A DNA stretch of 64,000 nt from Adenophora triphylla var. japonica (lineage: Eukaryota; Streptophyta; Magnoliopsida; Asterales; Campanulaceae), in assembly GCA_022495995.1 (NCBI GenBank), contig JAFEMH010000527.1, positions 1-64,000 of the forward strand, written 5' to 3'. This document shows positions 23,985 to 35,722 of this stretch, piece after piece (the first letter of the stretch is position 1; every line of letters begins with the position of its first letter). The position numbers and the translations under genes are program-made. Below the pieces are notes generated by a model. That model did no database searches. It was not told where the DNA came from and saw nothing but the letters and a program-made list of their open reading frames with translations.

Positions 23985-26293
23985 CATAAGTGCCACCACC
24001 AGAAAAAAATCTGCAACAGTCCAAACTGCTGCACCACGGAGGAATATTTTCACCCCAGCTGCTCGAACCTTGTGCAAAACCTGTCCAAACAGTTCGTATA
24101 CCAAACACTCACACCCTTGCCAAAAAACCGGGGCTCATGCAACAGTGCATTCATATAAAATTGCATTCATGATAGATAAAATAAAATAAAATCCTAAATT
24201 ATTACATTCCAAAAAAAAATGTGCATAAAATGTATCTGTCTGAATAAGTACAATCCCAGCCCCAGTCCCAGAAATCAATCTCAGAAGTCAATCAGAATCC
24301 TCGGTGGCCGGTGCTTTCCCCCGACCCCTCTTGCGGCTCGGGCCCGCCTCCTCGGTAGCCATGAATGTCTCGGGCTCAGAATCATCGTCCTCGTCTCCGG
24401 AAGAAGGCTCGTCAGGACCAACCGGCACGCTCTGATACGGCAAACCAAGATCCGCAAAGAAGTCATATCCGAAGGTGAATGCGTCGGACTCCTGGACGTG
24501 TGAAGAAGACCCACCGTGATGCCAGACATGCCCCTGCCCGTACGGATCCCCGAGAATGACGTGGTCCGAAGGCAGCACCACGCTGGGATCTATGAGAGGA
24601 GAAAGAGGAGTCTCGGAAGAACGCTCAGAAGGCTCAGGGGAAGTCTCCCGCTCGACAGGCGCCGGCTGTGCTCGCCTCGCTCTAGCCTGAGGGGCTCCAC
24701 AAGCAACCATCCTCCTAATGAATCTCTTAGCCCCGATCACCTGCTTCGTCAGCTTCTCCACGACCACCTCCGGAAACTGCACGGAAGCAAAAGCGTCAGA
24801 AATAATTGAGGCGAAAAATGATGACAGGAAAGAAAGGAAAAGACAGAAGCAAAAAAAGAGGTGGGAAGGAGAAGCCATACCTTCATACCCGGACGAGGCT
24901 GAAAAGCTCGTGGAAGCCGCTCAGGCTGAGGGATCTGCACCCTCAATCGGACCCCATCCTGGACATATGAAAAGTCCGTCCGCGGGTACCGTACGATCCC
25001 TACCCCCTCTCTCTCAAGGACCTGGGGCATCCTCAACCTCCTCAAGATAAATACCGGATACTGCTCAATCGCCACGAATGCCGAGAAGTGCTGGCCACCT
25101 CGATAATCGCCCCAGGTCTCCGACCTCTCGCTCGGATGCATCATGTCGGCGGGAGGCTCCACTGGAGCCATCAAAGGCGAGTTCACGCCATGCTGGCGCG
25201 TCACTCTCTCTCCCAGATAATACACGTCGCAGGTCAAGCCCCTCAAAATCCTCCGCTGTACAGTCCATCTCTCGGCACCCTTCAGCTGCTCCACATCGAA
25301 GCGGTCCCAGGGATAAAATATCATCCTCTCATCTGTCTCAGCCCTCGTCAAAGGCAGGCACTCCCTGTACTTAAGGGTCGTGCGCCCCTTAGAACCTATC
25401 TTCTCCCGAGCATGCTTGCTCCAGGAGAGCATGGCCGGATATGCCCCGATGTATTCCAGAATTTGCCCGCCACATCGTGACGTGAAAGAACTCCAGAGCC
25501 CATACCTGCGAAAGGGAAAAATCCCATCAATCCGGTGCAAAAAAAAAAAAAAGAGGAATACGTGCTTAAAGAAAAGAGAGAAAGCAAAAAGAAAGCTTGT
25601 ACCTCCAGAGGAAACTCGAAGCATGTCAAAGAGCTGACAGCCTTCCGGCTATATCGATCCAAGGCAAAATAGAGCTCACGCCCACCTGCTCTCCCCAAGA
25701 GACCTCCCCAGCCATCTCCACATCCTCCAAACTCCTCAGCAAAGCAAACATCGCCGTCCCCTCGGCGTGTCCAAAAAGTGTGCTCGAAAAGGCAAACCAC
25801 AAGAAAGCCCTGGCAATCTGCACCGTACAAACTCTCTCGTCCCCAGCCTCGTAATTCCCGATGCTCTCCACGATCTTCTCGTAGACCACGGCATACTCCA
25901 TCCCCATCCCCTTTTTGGGAATGGGGGTAAAGCCCAGAAGATCCTGCAGGTCCCGGTCACTGTAGCCGTCTCTCCACTCAATGCTCCGTCCTTTAAAGGA
26001 CAGGCCAGTAATCGCAGCGTAATCGGAGGGTGTAACCGTGGCCTCGCCCCAGAAAAAATGAAATGTGTGGGTCGCGCCAAAGCAAAAATCAGGCCCTTGC
26101 TCTTGGAGAACTTGACCAACCCCCTCAGGCACTTGATAAACTCATACAGCCCGGTCCCAATGACGATCTGTCTCGGACTCATCAAAGCTCCTCGGCCCAA
26201 GACTGGAAGCCGGTCCCACAGGTCAACCACGGCCTCCACTGACCCCCGAGTCTTCATCTTGTTCAGCTGCTGCGTCACAAAGCGATCTCCACC

Positions 26294-27227
26294 CTGCAAA
26301 TAAAAAAAAAAGAAAGAGTCAAAAAAATTTTTTGCATTCAAAAAAAAAAAATTGCATTAAAAAAAAATTGCATTCAAAAAAAAAATTGCATTCAAAAAAA
26401 TTGCATTAAAAAAAAATTGCATTAAAAAAAAATTGCATTCGAAAAGAATTGCATTAAAAAAAAAATTGCATTAAAAAAAAAAGAGAGCATACACATGCAT
26501 CATAGACATAAATTTTTTTTTAAAAAAAAAAGAAAATCGGGCAGCATAACGGCATACAATGGACTCAGCCCCATTTTTCTTACACAAAAGAAAAGATTTT
26601 CAACAACCATCATTCATCGTGCATAAAAAAAATGTGTCAATAACATTGAGTCAACGGAAGTAAAAACTCTGTCCCATTTTTCATGAAATAGCATGCATAA
26701 GCAATTCTCTACAATTCATTCATCCAATCAAGGGAACGAAACATCCGTCCCATTTTTACAGAAAATCACATTCTCATAAAAAAAATGCATTCATATCATT
26801 CATATCATTCACATCACATTGCAAGAATCCTACATTCAACAAAAAGTCCGTCCCGAATTCGGGCGAATTCCTTATCATTTCATATTTCAAAAAAAAAACA
26901 AAAAAAAAAAATAATGGCAAAATGCCCATCCTATTCAAACACATTGCAACATGCAAATCATCAAAAATCCAATTTCAGTGTCAAAAAAAAAAAAAATTTG
27001 AATTTTAAAATGCAATTTTCGAATTTAAAAAAAAATTTTTTTTTTTTTGGCAAAATGCCCATTCTTTTTTCAAACAAAATGCATATACTCATTACAACAT
27101 GCAAAGCATCAAAATCAAAATCCAAGCCTAAGAGCATCACAATTTTCGGATATTCAAGAAAAAAAAAATCACAAAATCAATTTCAAGCAAGAAATCAACA
27201 AAAGAAGTGAAGAGATTCGAAGTATAC
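26294..27227 (-). other. Intron 1 of T1 aORF1
   Basis: 934 bp from GTATAC to TTTGCAG on the minus strand. The acceptor is preceded by a long T tract. The middle holds several GTCCGTCCC or CTGTCCC motifs followed by ATTTTT, also seen in the T2 intron. Confidence 0.65.
26325..26482 (-). repeat. A-rich minisatellite inside intron 1 of T1 aORF1
   Basis: About ten copies of ATTGCATT followed by seven to nine A (plus strand). T2 lacks this expansion in the same intron, so it arose after the copies split. Confidence 0.8.
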
Positions 27228-27530
27228 CGTTCGGAGACTCGGATCAGTGGCCCAATGTTGCCACGCATCGGGATAGTGCTCCTCCGCAATCGATTGCGAA
27301 AGAGTATAATGCCTCCTCATTCGAACAAGCTCCAATCGCCTCTCCGCTACCGGGCCACGTCCTTGGCCTTGGATAGCAGCTTCCCCGTGTTCCATTGCTT
27401 GAAAAATCGAAGAAATCGGAAGATTTCGAAGCTTCCTAGGTCTTCAATGGCGGTTTTGGCGAAAATTCTCTTTCTCTCTCGTAATTTTGAAAAAAACAGA
27501 CTGTGAGGAAGAGGAAGGGCGTTGGCCCTC

Positions 27531-27568
27531 ATTTAAACCAGTCCAGGTCGCGTTCTGCTCCGCGCGGA
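27531..27568 (-). promoter_or_regulatory. Promoter module of T1 aORF1: palindrome and TATA-like box
   Basis: TCCGCGCGGA at 27559-27568 is followed on the minus strand, 21 bp on, by TTTAAAT (27531-27537) and GAGGGCC. The LTR has TATAAATTGAGGCC at the same spacing. The aORF1 ATG at 27395 is 163 bp downstream of the palindrome. Confidence 0.6.
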
Positions 27569-27690
27569 TGATTTGGAAGGGTCAAAAAGACCCTTTTGCC
27601 CTTTAAAATTTCAGGACTCTGCAGTTTAGTCCTCAACTTATCAGGGTTAACCAAAGTTAACCAAAGTTAACCCCCTTTCAAAGGAACCCT

Positions 27691-28600
27691 AACGGCAGTC
27701 AAACGTAAGTCCGATTTCTCCGAGAAAGATAACGGAATCCCGTCTCTTTCATCAAAATCATAAACGACAGTCAAACGTAAGTCCAATTTCTCCGAGAAAG
27801 ATAACGGAATCCCGTTTCTTTCATCAAAATCATCAACGACAGTCAAACGTAAGTCCGATTCTCCGAGAAAGATAACGGAATCCCGTCTCTTTCATCAAAA
27901 TCATAAACGGCAGTCAAACGTAAGTCCGATTTCTCCGAGAAAGATAACGGAATCCCATTTCTTTCATCAAAATCATCAAACGGCAGTCAAACGTAAGTCC
28001 GATTTCTCCGAGAAAGATAACGGAATCCCGTCTCTTTCATCAAAATCATCAACGGCAGTCAAACGTAAGTCCGATTTCTCCGAGAAAGATAACGGAATCC
28101 CGTCTCTTTCATCAAAATCATCAACGGCAGTCAAACGTAAGTCCGATTTCTCCGAGAAAGATAACGGAATCCCGTTTCTTTCATCAAAATCATCAACGAC
28201 AGTCAAACGTAAGTCCGATTTCTCCGAGAAAGATAACGGAATCTCGTTTCTTTCATCAAAATCACCAAACGGCAGTCAAACGTAAGTCCGATTTCTCCGA
28301 GAAAGATAACGGAATCCCGTTTTTTTCATCAAAATCATCAAACGGCAGTCAAACGTAAGTCCGATTTCTCCGAGAAAGATAACGGAATCCCGTTTCTTTC
28401 ATCAAAATCACCAATCGGCAGTCAAACGTAAGTCCGATTTCTCCGAGAAAGATAACGGAATCCCGTTTCTTTCATCAAAATCATCAAACGGCAGTAAAAC
28501 GTAAGTCCGATTTCCCCAGCAAAAGCTAACAAAATCCCCAGCGAAGTCAACGGAATCCCGTTTCTTGCCTCATTATCATCAACGGCCGTAAAACGTAAGC
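27691..28600 (+). repeat. T1 tandem array, about 13 units of 71-72 bp
   Basis: Each unit begins AACGGCAGTCAAACGTAAGT and includes GAGAAAGATAACGGAATCCC and CTTTCATCAAAATCATC. Units are very regular until 28490, after which the last two diverge. The array is homologous to 2985-4875 in T2. Confidence 0.9.
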
Positions 28601-29414
28601 CCGATTTTTCTCCAACGAAACCCCCAGCAGCGTTTCGAACTACGATTGGCTTGATTCCTCTTAAGGATACGTAGGTAGCCTATCATCAGGTCCAGCCATC
28701 TGACCAAAACGGTCACCCTCTCCTTCGGCAGCAGACGAAGTCCACCGAAGGACCATCCATCCCAAACCATTAAGGGAAATCATTTCAAATCAAGGCCCGA
28801 GGCACCTAAAACGCCATCATCACCAAAGGTCCGAGGCACCTAAAACGCCATCATCTTTAAGGTTAGAGGCACCTAAAACGCCATCATTACCAGGTTGACA
28901 CCTCAAAATAGTCATTCCAGGGTCAAAGACCCGAACTACGACAAGCTTGATTCCTCCTAAGGATACGTAGGTAGCCTATCATTAGGTTCAGCCACCAGAC
29001 CAAAATGGTCATTCCTATCCCCAGTAGAGCGGATATACAATCTCAGCCACCAGACCAAAATGGTCATCTCTTATCCCCAGCAGAGCGGATATACAACTTT
29101 AGCCATCAGACCAAAATGGTCATCTCTTATCCCCAGCAGAGTTTCTTTCAGCAATCGACTACAGAACTCGCTCACCAGGTTGACGCCTCAAAATAGTCAT
29201 TCCAGGGTCAAAGACCCGAACTACGACTGGCTTGATTCCTCTTAAGGATACGTAGGTAGCCTATCATTAGGTTCAGCCACCAGACCAAAATGGTCATTCC
29301 TATCCCCAGCAGAGCGGATATACAACTTTAGCCATCAGACCAAAATGGTCATTCCTATCCCCAGCAGAGTGAATATACAATTTCAGCCACCAGACCAAAA
29401 TGGTCATTCTTATC
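28601..29414 (+). other. T1 3' untranslated region with hairpin motifs and short repeats
   Basis: No gene. It holds three copies of the CTACG/CGTAG hairpin motif (28636-28680, 28932-28976, 29217-29261), three GAGGCACCTAAAACGCCATC repeats (about 28798-28885), and seven copies of GACCAAAAYGGTC, an inverted repeat with a three-base loop (about 28695 to 29405). The region is cut by Ath-1 at 29414 and resumes at 39134. Confidence 0.8.
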
Positions 29415-30964
29415 TGTTAGTGTCGAAACCTAACGGTTTATTTTATATCCGCAAGCGCACGGGCTATTGTAATATAGCGGGTGCAAGTACGAGTCGATCC
29501 CACAGAGACAGGGTTTACTTAAGGGATATTTTTGTCTTTAGAAAATATAGAAAAGATTGGGGGTAGATAAAACTTGTTTTAGAATAATAGAGAGAGCATA
29601 AATAGAAAATACTTTTAATTGAAATCTTATAAAATGAAGCATTCTTGGGATTGGAAATCATATGCAAATTCTTATTCATCAAATTGTCATTGTCTTAAAT
29701 AAAAGGTTTTCATAAAAAGCAAGGATGGTATGTTAGGCCTACGCTATTTCGGGCTAGGACAATAGCGTTTGTATTCTTCACTAATTATGTCCTAACTGTT
29801 TGAGAAATCCGTTTATGTTTGCCCCCGCCCTGTCACAAACGGGCATTCCGGCTTATCTCTAGCTGACCATAATTAGTAAGAATCCATTAAGGACGAAAGT
29901 CAACATACTTTCCATTAAAGGAACATCCCTAGGCCATTGAACTACTCTCGTGATCAATGAACCTAGTTTCTTTATATGGTTCCGTCAATCGAGATTCTCC
30001 GCTAGGTACTTCTCTCAATTGACTGAATCATACAAATTGGATATCGCCAATAAGTAAGGCATTTAGAGAATGATATAAAGAGATTGTTTTAGATGAAGAA
30101 AGAAGACAAGACTAAACATTTTTAGATGATGAATAAGCATGCTTTTGAGTTTCCAACCCCAAGAATATGGGGGATTACTCACAAGCCATTAAATGTATAA
30201 GCAATAATAAAAGTTGAGTAAGAAATACTTATGGAAGTAGAAGACAATTGCTGAGAATAAAGCTTCACTTTTATTTCCTTCAAAGTAACTCCAAGAACAA
30301 TGACTTTGATCTTCAAATTCCTTTGAAAAATTGTTATCACAAGTGTTGTACTTTCTATCTCTCTAATATCAGTAGTTTCTCTCTAATAATTCGTATATAA
30401 GACTGATTACAAGGGTCCTATTTATAAATGGAAGGAGACTCTTCAATTGGGTGCCATCAAAAGGTGCCTTTACATCTGCAGTCACGACTTGCACGGCCGT
30501 GTCAAGGATTTTGCACGGCCGTGTCCTCTTTGGCGCCAGATTTGGATTTGAATTTGAAGACTTGCACGACCGCTCCAGATATAGCTGCACGGCCGCTCCA
30601 AGGTTAGCACGGCCAGGTCACTTCAATGCTCGGCCACTCCATGGGCCAAGATGGCCGGCCATGGCCTAAGTTGCACGGCCGCTCCTGGTTTTGCTGCACG
30701 GCCGCTCCGACTGGTTTTCAGCTTGGAGTGCTTATTTGCTTGGTGTCCCTTCATCTTTTTGGACCAAAAATGTCCATGTATCCTTTGTATATATAAAATG
30801 ACCCTAAAACCTGTCTAAAATGTATAAAACATACCAAAAACGTAAAATCTAATAAAATAACAAAAGTAAGTAAAAAATACTAAAAACTAAATGAAAAGTG
30901 ATGATTTAATTGTGTAAAAGTATATAAAAACTAGGATAATTGACTATATAATAGTCACTTATCA
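29415..30964 (-). repeat. Ath-1 3' LTR
   Basis: 1550 bp, TG to CA. On the minus strand a TATAAATA box lies at 30419-30426. About eight GCACGGCCG-like repeats lie upstream of it (30489-30705). The short ORFs over those repeats on both strands occur in both LTRs and are not genes. Confidence 0.93.
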
Positions 30965-32172
30965 AACTCCCCCACACTTAAGCCTTTGCTTGTCCCCAAG
31001 CAAACTTAGAATGAAATACGGAGAGGGAGAAAAACACGATTGATCCCTCAGAAATAAAGTAGCAAGCCCTTAAATGCCTTGTAGATAATGCCTTTATCTA
31101 TCTAATCATATTTTGAATACCTTTAAAAATTTATTCTAGGAAGAAATATTTTAGGGATATTTTAAAGAGATAAAATGCAAGACAATAACCTAGTATAGCA
31201 TATATAGAATTTTGACCAAGTAAAGCATGCTAGAAGGAAGAATCTTCTTGGTAGAAAAGGCTATCACTTTTTAGAGTGATTTTTTTAGAAAAGATGAATT
31301 TTATTTCTTTAAGACGTACAAGAGAAGGTATAAATATTTATTCACAATTTAGAAGTTCCGAAGAATTGTATTACATTCTTGAATCACAAGGGTGAAGAAT
31401 GGATGATGGTAGTGGAAAAATCTCGTCAAAGTCAAACAAATTTATCTTATTTTTGTACGTGTTATATTTTTGCAAAAGACCTAAGTTATTCTTGATCCTT
31501 TCAAGTAGGAGACATTGTGGTCGCGAGCCCCATGTTCCTAATACTTAGATCAAGAATACTTTTGGATATTATTTCCGTTTTGGCAAGGAAGCATCGTCGC
31601 AGCGAACGCCGTGCCCCGAGTTACTTAGGAGATAATAGGTTTCTTTTTGCTTTTAAGGCTTGGTGACAATTGTCACTCTTTTATAAATAAGATAAAAGTG
31701 TTTTACTTTGACTTGATTTGAAAAATGGAAGGATGGAATTTATGAAAAGGTGTGATTCAAGGGATGCAAACAAAAAGGTGCTTCTAAAAAGGAAATAAAT
31801 ATCTAATAAAGATAAAAATGTACAATCTTAAAGGAATATATTCAAAATTTGCATAAATAACCAAGCATAAAAGAATTCCTTTCTAATCAAATGCATTTTC
31901 CTTGATGAGATTCTATATTGTGCTTATACCAACTTATGAGGCTTTCAATTATTTCCTAAAAAGATCCTTTATACTTTTCCTTTTTATAGATTTCTAAGTG
32001 TATAGAAAATATGAGAGGAAAGATAAAGGCATTTATACTAGGACAAATGGCAAGCATAATGATAATGATTTTTGATCATCATAGGGATAGATTTACCCCC
32101 CCACACTTGAAATGAACATTGTCCTCAATGTTTCAAGGAACAATGCCAAATCCCGGGAGGGTAAAGGAAAAC
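30965..32172 (-). other. Ath-1 3' noncoding region with polypurine tract
   Basis: No ORF of note. The minus strand reads GTGTGGGGGAGTT directly before the 3' LTR (30965-30980), a purine-rich primer site. A second GTGTGGGGGGGTAAA stretch sits near 32095-32110, close to the end of pol. The rest is AT-rich. An env-like gene expected here in some Athila elements is not seen. Confidence 0.75.
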
Positions 32173-35100
32173 TCACTCAAATGGCTCGCGGGTAGGTTCG
32201 CCCAAAGTAATACATGAAACCAATCCAATTGGATCTCCGGTCATGTAGTGTTTCAGTCTTTGCCCGTTTACTTTAAAATCTCCGTGTGCTTCGTTCCAAA
32301 TTTCGATGGCTCCGTATGGATGTACCTTACGCACTTGATATGGGCCTGTCCATCTTGATTTTAATTTTCCTGGAAAAAGCTTTAAACGAGAATTAAAAAG
32401 TAATACCATGTCCCCTTCTTTAAAATCCCTTCTCATTATATGAGCATCATGCCATTTTTTTGTTTTCTCCTTGTATAATCTGGCACTTTCGTAAGCTTCA
32501 AATCGGAGTTCTTCAAGCTCTTGTAACTGTAGTTTCCTCTTTTCACCGGCTTCTTTCAAGTCATAGTTTAGGGCTTTGATTGCCCAATATGCCTTATGCT
32601 CGAGTTCTACTGGTAAATGACATGGCTTTCCATAAACTAATCGAAAAGGAGTGGTTCCGATAGGTGTTTTAAAAGCGGTGCGATAAGCCCACAAAGCATC
32701 GTTCAATTTAATTGACCAATCCTTTCTTGAACTTATTACCGTTTTCTCCAAGATCCACTTTATTTCTCGATTTGATATCTCCACTTGCCCACTTGTTTGA
32801 GGATGATACGCGGTGCCTGTTTTATGATAGACTCCGTACTTTTTTAGTAAAGCATCAAACTGGCGGTGCGAAAAGTGTGACCCTCCGTCGCTTATGACGA
32901 CTTTTGGAACCCCAAATCTTGGAAAAATTGTATCCTTGAAAAGCTTCATGACGACTTTTGAGTCGTTTGTTGGAGATGCTATAGCTTCCACCCATTTTGA
33001 GACGTAGTCCACTGCTACCAAAATGTAATTATTGTTGAAAGATGCGGGGAAAGGTCCCATGAAATCAATACCCCAAACGTCAAAAATCTCAACTTCCAGA
33101 ATATTATTGAGAGGCATTTCATTCCTCCTTGAAATGTTGCCGGTTCGTTGGCAACGGTCACAAGAGATGACAAAATTTCGAGCATCTTTGAAGAGCGTGG
33201 GCCAGAAAAAACCTGATTGAAGAACCTTGGCGGCGGTTTTGATTGTGCTTGCATGACCGCCATAAGGAGATGAATGACAATGATACAGAATGTCCTTTAT
33301 CTCTTCATTAGGTACACACCGCCTAATGATTCCGTCTGCGCAATGTCTAAAAAGGAGCGGATCTTCCCAAAAGTATTTTTTTATTTCTGATAAAAATCTC
33401 TTCTTTTGTTGATGACTCATTTCTGGAGGAAGAATCTTGCATGCTAGATAGTTAACAATGTCTGCAAACCAAGGAATTTCGACATTGCTTATAGCAAGAA
33501 GATGATCATCCGGAAATGAATCATCAATGGGAAGGTCATAATTATCGGAAATTTCTAACTCTTTAGGAAGGCGGGATAAATGATCTGCGACCAAATTTTC
33601 CGTCCCCTTTTTATCACGAATTTCCAAATCGAATTCTTGGAGGAGAAGGATCCATCTTATTAATCTTGGTTTTGCATCCTTCTTTGTCAACAAGTATCTA
33701 ATTGCAGCGTGATCTGTGTATATGATTACCTTTGATCCCACCAAATATGACCGAAACTTTTCCATAGCAAAAATTACGGCCAAAAGCTCTTTTTCTGTGG
33801 TGGCATAATTCATTTGTGCTTCATCCAGTGTTCGGCTGGCATAATATATTGCGTGCGTTTTCTTGTCTTTTCGCTGTCCCAGAACAGCTCCGACCGCGAA
33901 ATCACTTGCATCGCACATTATTTCGAAAGGGAGATCCCAATCGGGTGGTTGTACGATAGGAGCGGAAATCAAAGCTTCTTTCAACCTATTGAAAGCTTCA
34001 AGACAAGGGCTATCAAACACAAATGGAGCATCTTTCATTAGTAGATTAGTTAAAGGTTTAGAAATTTTTGAGAAATCTTTTATAAAACGTCGGTAAAATC
34101 CGGCGTGACCAAGAAAACTTCTTATACCTTTAACATTAGTAGGCGGAGGTAATTTTTCAATAATTTCTATTTTTGCCTTATCTACTTCTATTCCTTTTTC
34201 GGACACCATGTGTCCTAACACTATCCCTTCATTTACCATAAAATGGCATTTTTCCCAATTTAGAACAAGATTGACCTCTTCACAACGTTGCAGGACCTTA
34301 GATAAATTCTTCAAACATTCGTCAAAAGAATATCCGTAAACAGAGAAATCATCCATAAAAACTTCCATAATATTTTCTATGTATTCGGAAAAAATGGACA
34401 TCATACAACGCTGAAAAGTGGCGGGAGCATTACAAAGTCCAAAAGGCATTCTTCTATAAGCGAAGGTACCATAAGGACAAGTAAAAGTAGTTTTTTCTTG
34501 ATCGTCTGGATGGATAGGGATTTGGAAAAATCCTGAATATCCGTCCAAATAACAGAAATGGGAATGTTTGGCCAATCTTTCTAGCATTTGGTCTATAAAG
34601 GGAAGGGGAAAGTGATCTTTTCGGGTGGCTTTATTTAATTTTCTGTAATCTATACACATGCGCCAACCCGTGACAGTCTTTGTTGGGATTAATTCATCCT
34701 TATCATTTCGAATGACTGTCATTCCTCCCTTCTTAGGGACAACTTGAACTGGGCTCACCCATTTGCTATCTGAAATTGGGTAGATGATGCCTGAGTCAAG
34801 TAATTTAAGGACTTCCTTTTTAACTACTTCCTTCATGTTAGGATTGAGTCTTCTTTGATGTTCAATGGAAGGTTTATGATCTTCCTCTAAATCAATCCTA
34901 TGCATGCAAATTTTTGGATGAATTCCTTTTAAGTCATCTATCGTATATCCTATGGCTTTTTGATGCAACCTAAGCTCATTTAACAATTTTTCTGTTTCTA
35001 GAGGACCTAGGTTAGCATTTATAATCACAGGATAAGTGGAGTTAGGTCCCAGAAATTCATACCTTAGATTTGCAGGAAGAGGTTTTAACTCGACTTGAGG

Positions 35101-35457
35101 TGCCTTAACTACCTCTTTTTCCCCTTTGTTGGATGGTTCTGCTGTAGCCTCCAACTTTTCGAAATTATTGTCCTCAATAGGCTTTGCTGTGTCTAAAAGC
35201 ATGGTATAATTTGCAATTTCTTCATCGTCATTATCATGCAAAGTTCTCTTCCAATCTATAAGACTTTTTTCTAGCGGATCCTTAGATTGGGGACTCTCTA
35301 ATTCCTTGCTAATTGATTCTAACATGTTAATGTTCAAGCAAGGGTTCTCAAGATCAGGATTTCTCATGAATTTAGACAAGTTAAACTCTATTTTATCATC
35401 TCCTACATTCAAAGTTAGGTTGCCATGTTTAACGTCTATAAGCTGCCATTGTGGCAA
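32173..35457 (-). CDS. Ath-1 pol: reverse transcriptase, RNase H and integrase
   Basis: An open frame of 1094 codons. RT shows FMDDFSVYG (FMDD at 34360-34349), the polymerase site. RNase H follows with [13 protein letters not shown], the Glu in [18 protein letters not shown] and VADHLSRL, giving the D-E-D-D set. Integrase has the zinc-binding [10 protein letters not shown] and CDRC pairs, then Asp in DVWGIDFMG, Asp in ISDGGSHF and Glu in QVEISNRE. The C-terminus ends with [18 protein letters not shown], as in Athila, without a chromodomain. Everything needed for copying and integration looks intact. The first residues belong to the protease-RT linker, and the start shown is only the open frame, since the natural product would be cut from a gag-pol precursor. 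This is the only complete RT in the window. Confidence 0.92.
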   Translation of the reverse strand: MPQWQLIDVKHGNLTLNVGDDKIEFNLSKFMRNPDLENPCLNINMLESISKELESPQSKDPLEKSLIDWKRTLHDNDDEEIANYTMLLDTAKPIEDNNFEKLEATAEPSNKGEKEVVKAPQVELKPLPANLRYEFLGPNSTYPVIINANLGPLETEKLLNELRLHQKAIGYTIDDLKGIHPKICMHRIDLEEDHKPSIEHQRRLNPNMKEVVKKEVLKLLDSGIIYPISDSKWVSPVQVVPKKGGMTVIRNDKDELIPTKTVTGWRMCIDYRKLNKATRKDHFPLPFIDQMLERLAKHSHFCYLDGYSGFFQIPIHPDDQEKTTFTCPYGTFAYRRMPFGLCNAPATFQRCMMSIFSEYIENIMEVFMDDFSVYGYSFDECLKNLSKVLQRCEEVNLVLNWEKCHFMVNEGIVLGHMVSEKGIEVDKAKIEIIEKLPPPTNVKGIRSFLGHAGFYRRFIKDFSKISKPLTNLLMKDAPFVFDSPCLEAFNRLKEALISAPIVQPPDWDLPFEIMCDASDFAVGAVLGQRKDKKTHAIYYASRTLDEAQMNYATTEKELLAVIFAMEKFRSYLVGSKVIIYTDHAAIRYLLTKKDAKPRLIRWILLLQEFDLEIRDKKGTENLVADHLSRLPKELEISDNYDLPIDDSFPDDHLLAISNVEIPWFADIVNYLACKILPPEMSHQQKKRFLSEIKKYFWEDPLLFRHCADGIIRRCVPNEEIKDILYHCHSSPYGGHASTIKTAAKVLQSGFFWPTLFKDARNFVISCDRCQRTGNISRRNEMPLNNILEVEIFDVWGIDFMGPFPASFNNNYILVAVDYVSKWVEAIASPTNDSKVVMKLFKDTIFPRFGVPKVVISDGGSHFSHRQFDALLKKYGVYHKTGTAYHPQTSGQVEISNREIKWILEKTVISSRKDWSIKLNDALWAYRTAFKTPIGTTPFRLVYGKPCHLPVELEHKAYWAIKALNYDLKEAGEKRKLQLQELEELRFEAYESARLYKEKTKKWHDAHIMRRDFKEGDMVLLFNSRLKLFPGKLKSRWTGPYQVRKVHPYGAIEIWNEAHGDFKVNGQRLKHYMTGDPIGLVSCITLGEPTREPFE

Positions 35458-35722
35458 GGAAAGGTCTACCTAGAATTACAGGAATATGACTATCTTCTTC
35501 CATCTCGAGAACAACAAAATCTACCGGGATGATTAACTTCCCGATTTGGCAAGGGACATCTTCCATAATACCCACTGGATACTTAATAGAACGATCCGCC
35601 AATTGCAGGGATATGGTTGTAGGTTTCAATTCTCCTACACCAATCTTCTTGCTTACAGAAAGCGGGATGAGGCTTACACTAGCTCCTAGATCTAGCATAG
35701 CATTATCAACATCAAATTTACC
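35429..35722 (-). pseudogene. Ath-1 protease
   Basis: Aspartic protease reading LDLGASVSLIP (active-site Asp, with Gly-Ala-Ser) and ending [12 protein letters not shown]. It cuts the polyprotein. It lies one frame away from gag on one side and from RT on the other: gag runs into a stop near 35722 just before KDPG-type sequence, and the protease frame stops at 35429 while RT is already open. Each join needs a one-base change. Independent indels are the simplest reading; frameshifting at domain borders is an alternative. Confidence 0.8.

Larger units (their letters stand above)
24288..27395 (-). pseudogene. T1 aORF1: four-exon plant mobile domain-like gene, antisense to the element
   Basis: Exons are 27395-27228 (56 codons from ATG), 26293-25603, 25505-24881 and 24776-24288 (TGA). 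All donors are GTA and all acceptors CAG, and the joins fall between codons. Exon 1 is basic (RRLELVRMRRHY). Exon 2 carries the PMD core: THTFHFFWGEATVTPSDYA, GLSFKGR, then AFLWFAFSSTLFGHAEGT and EVSWGEQ, matching the usual order of PMD motifs. Exon 3 has WSKHAREK and a conserved ERVTRQHGVNSP stretch. Exon 4 is acidic with a basic end (PSRKRGRGK). Single-base frame changes near 26085, 25695 and 25455 leave it probably inactive. The gene lies after pol on the opposite strand, where Tat elements place extra ORFs. Confidence 0.7.

Noticed and set aside
30369..30669. Short ORFs on both strands, repeated at 38538-38838
   Set aside because: They lie in the U3 of both Ath-1 LTRs over the GCACGGCCG repeats and have no coding features.
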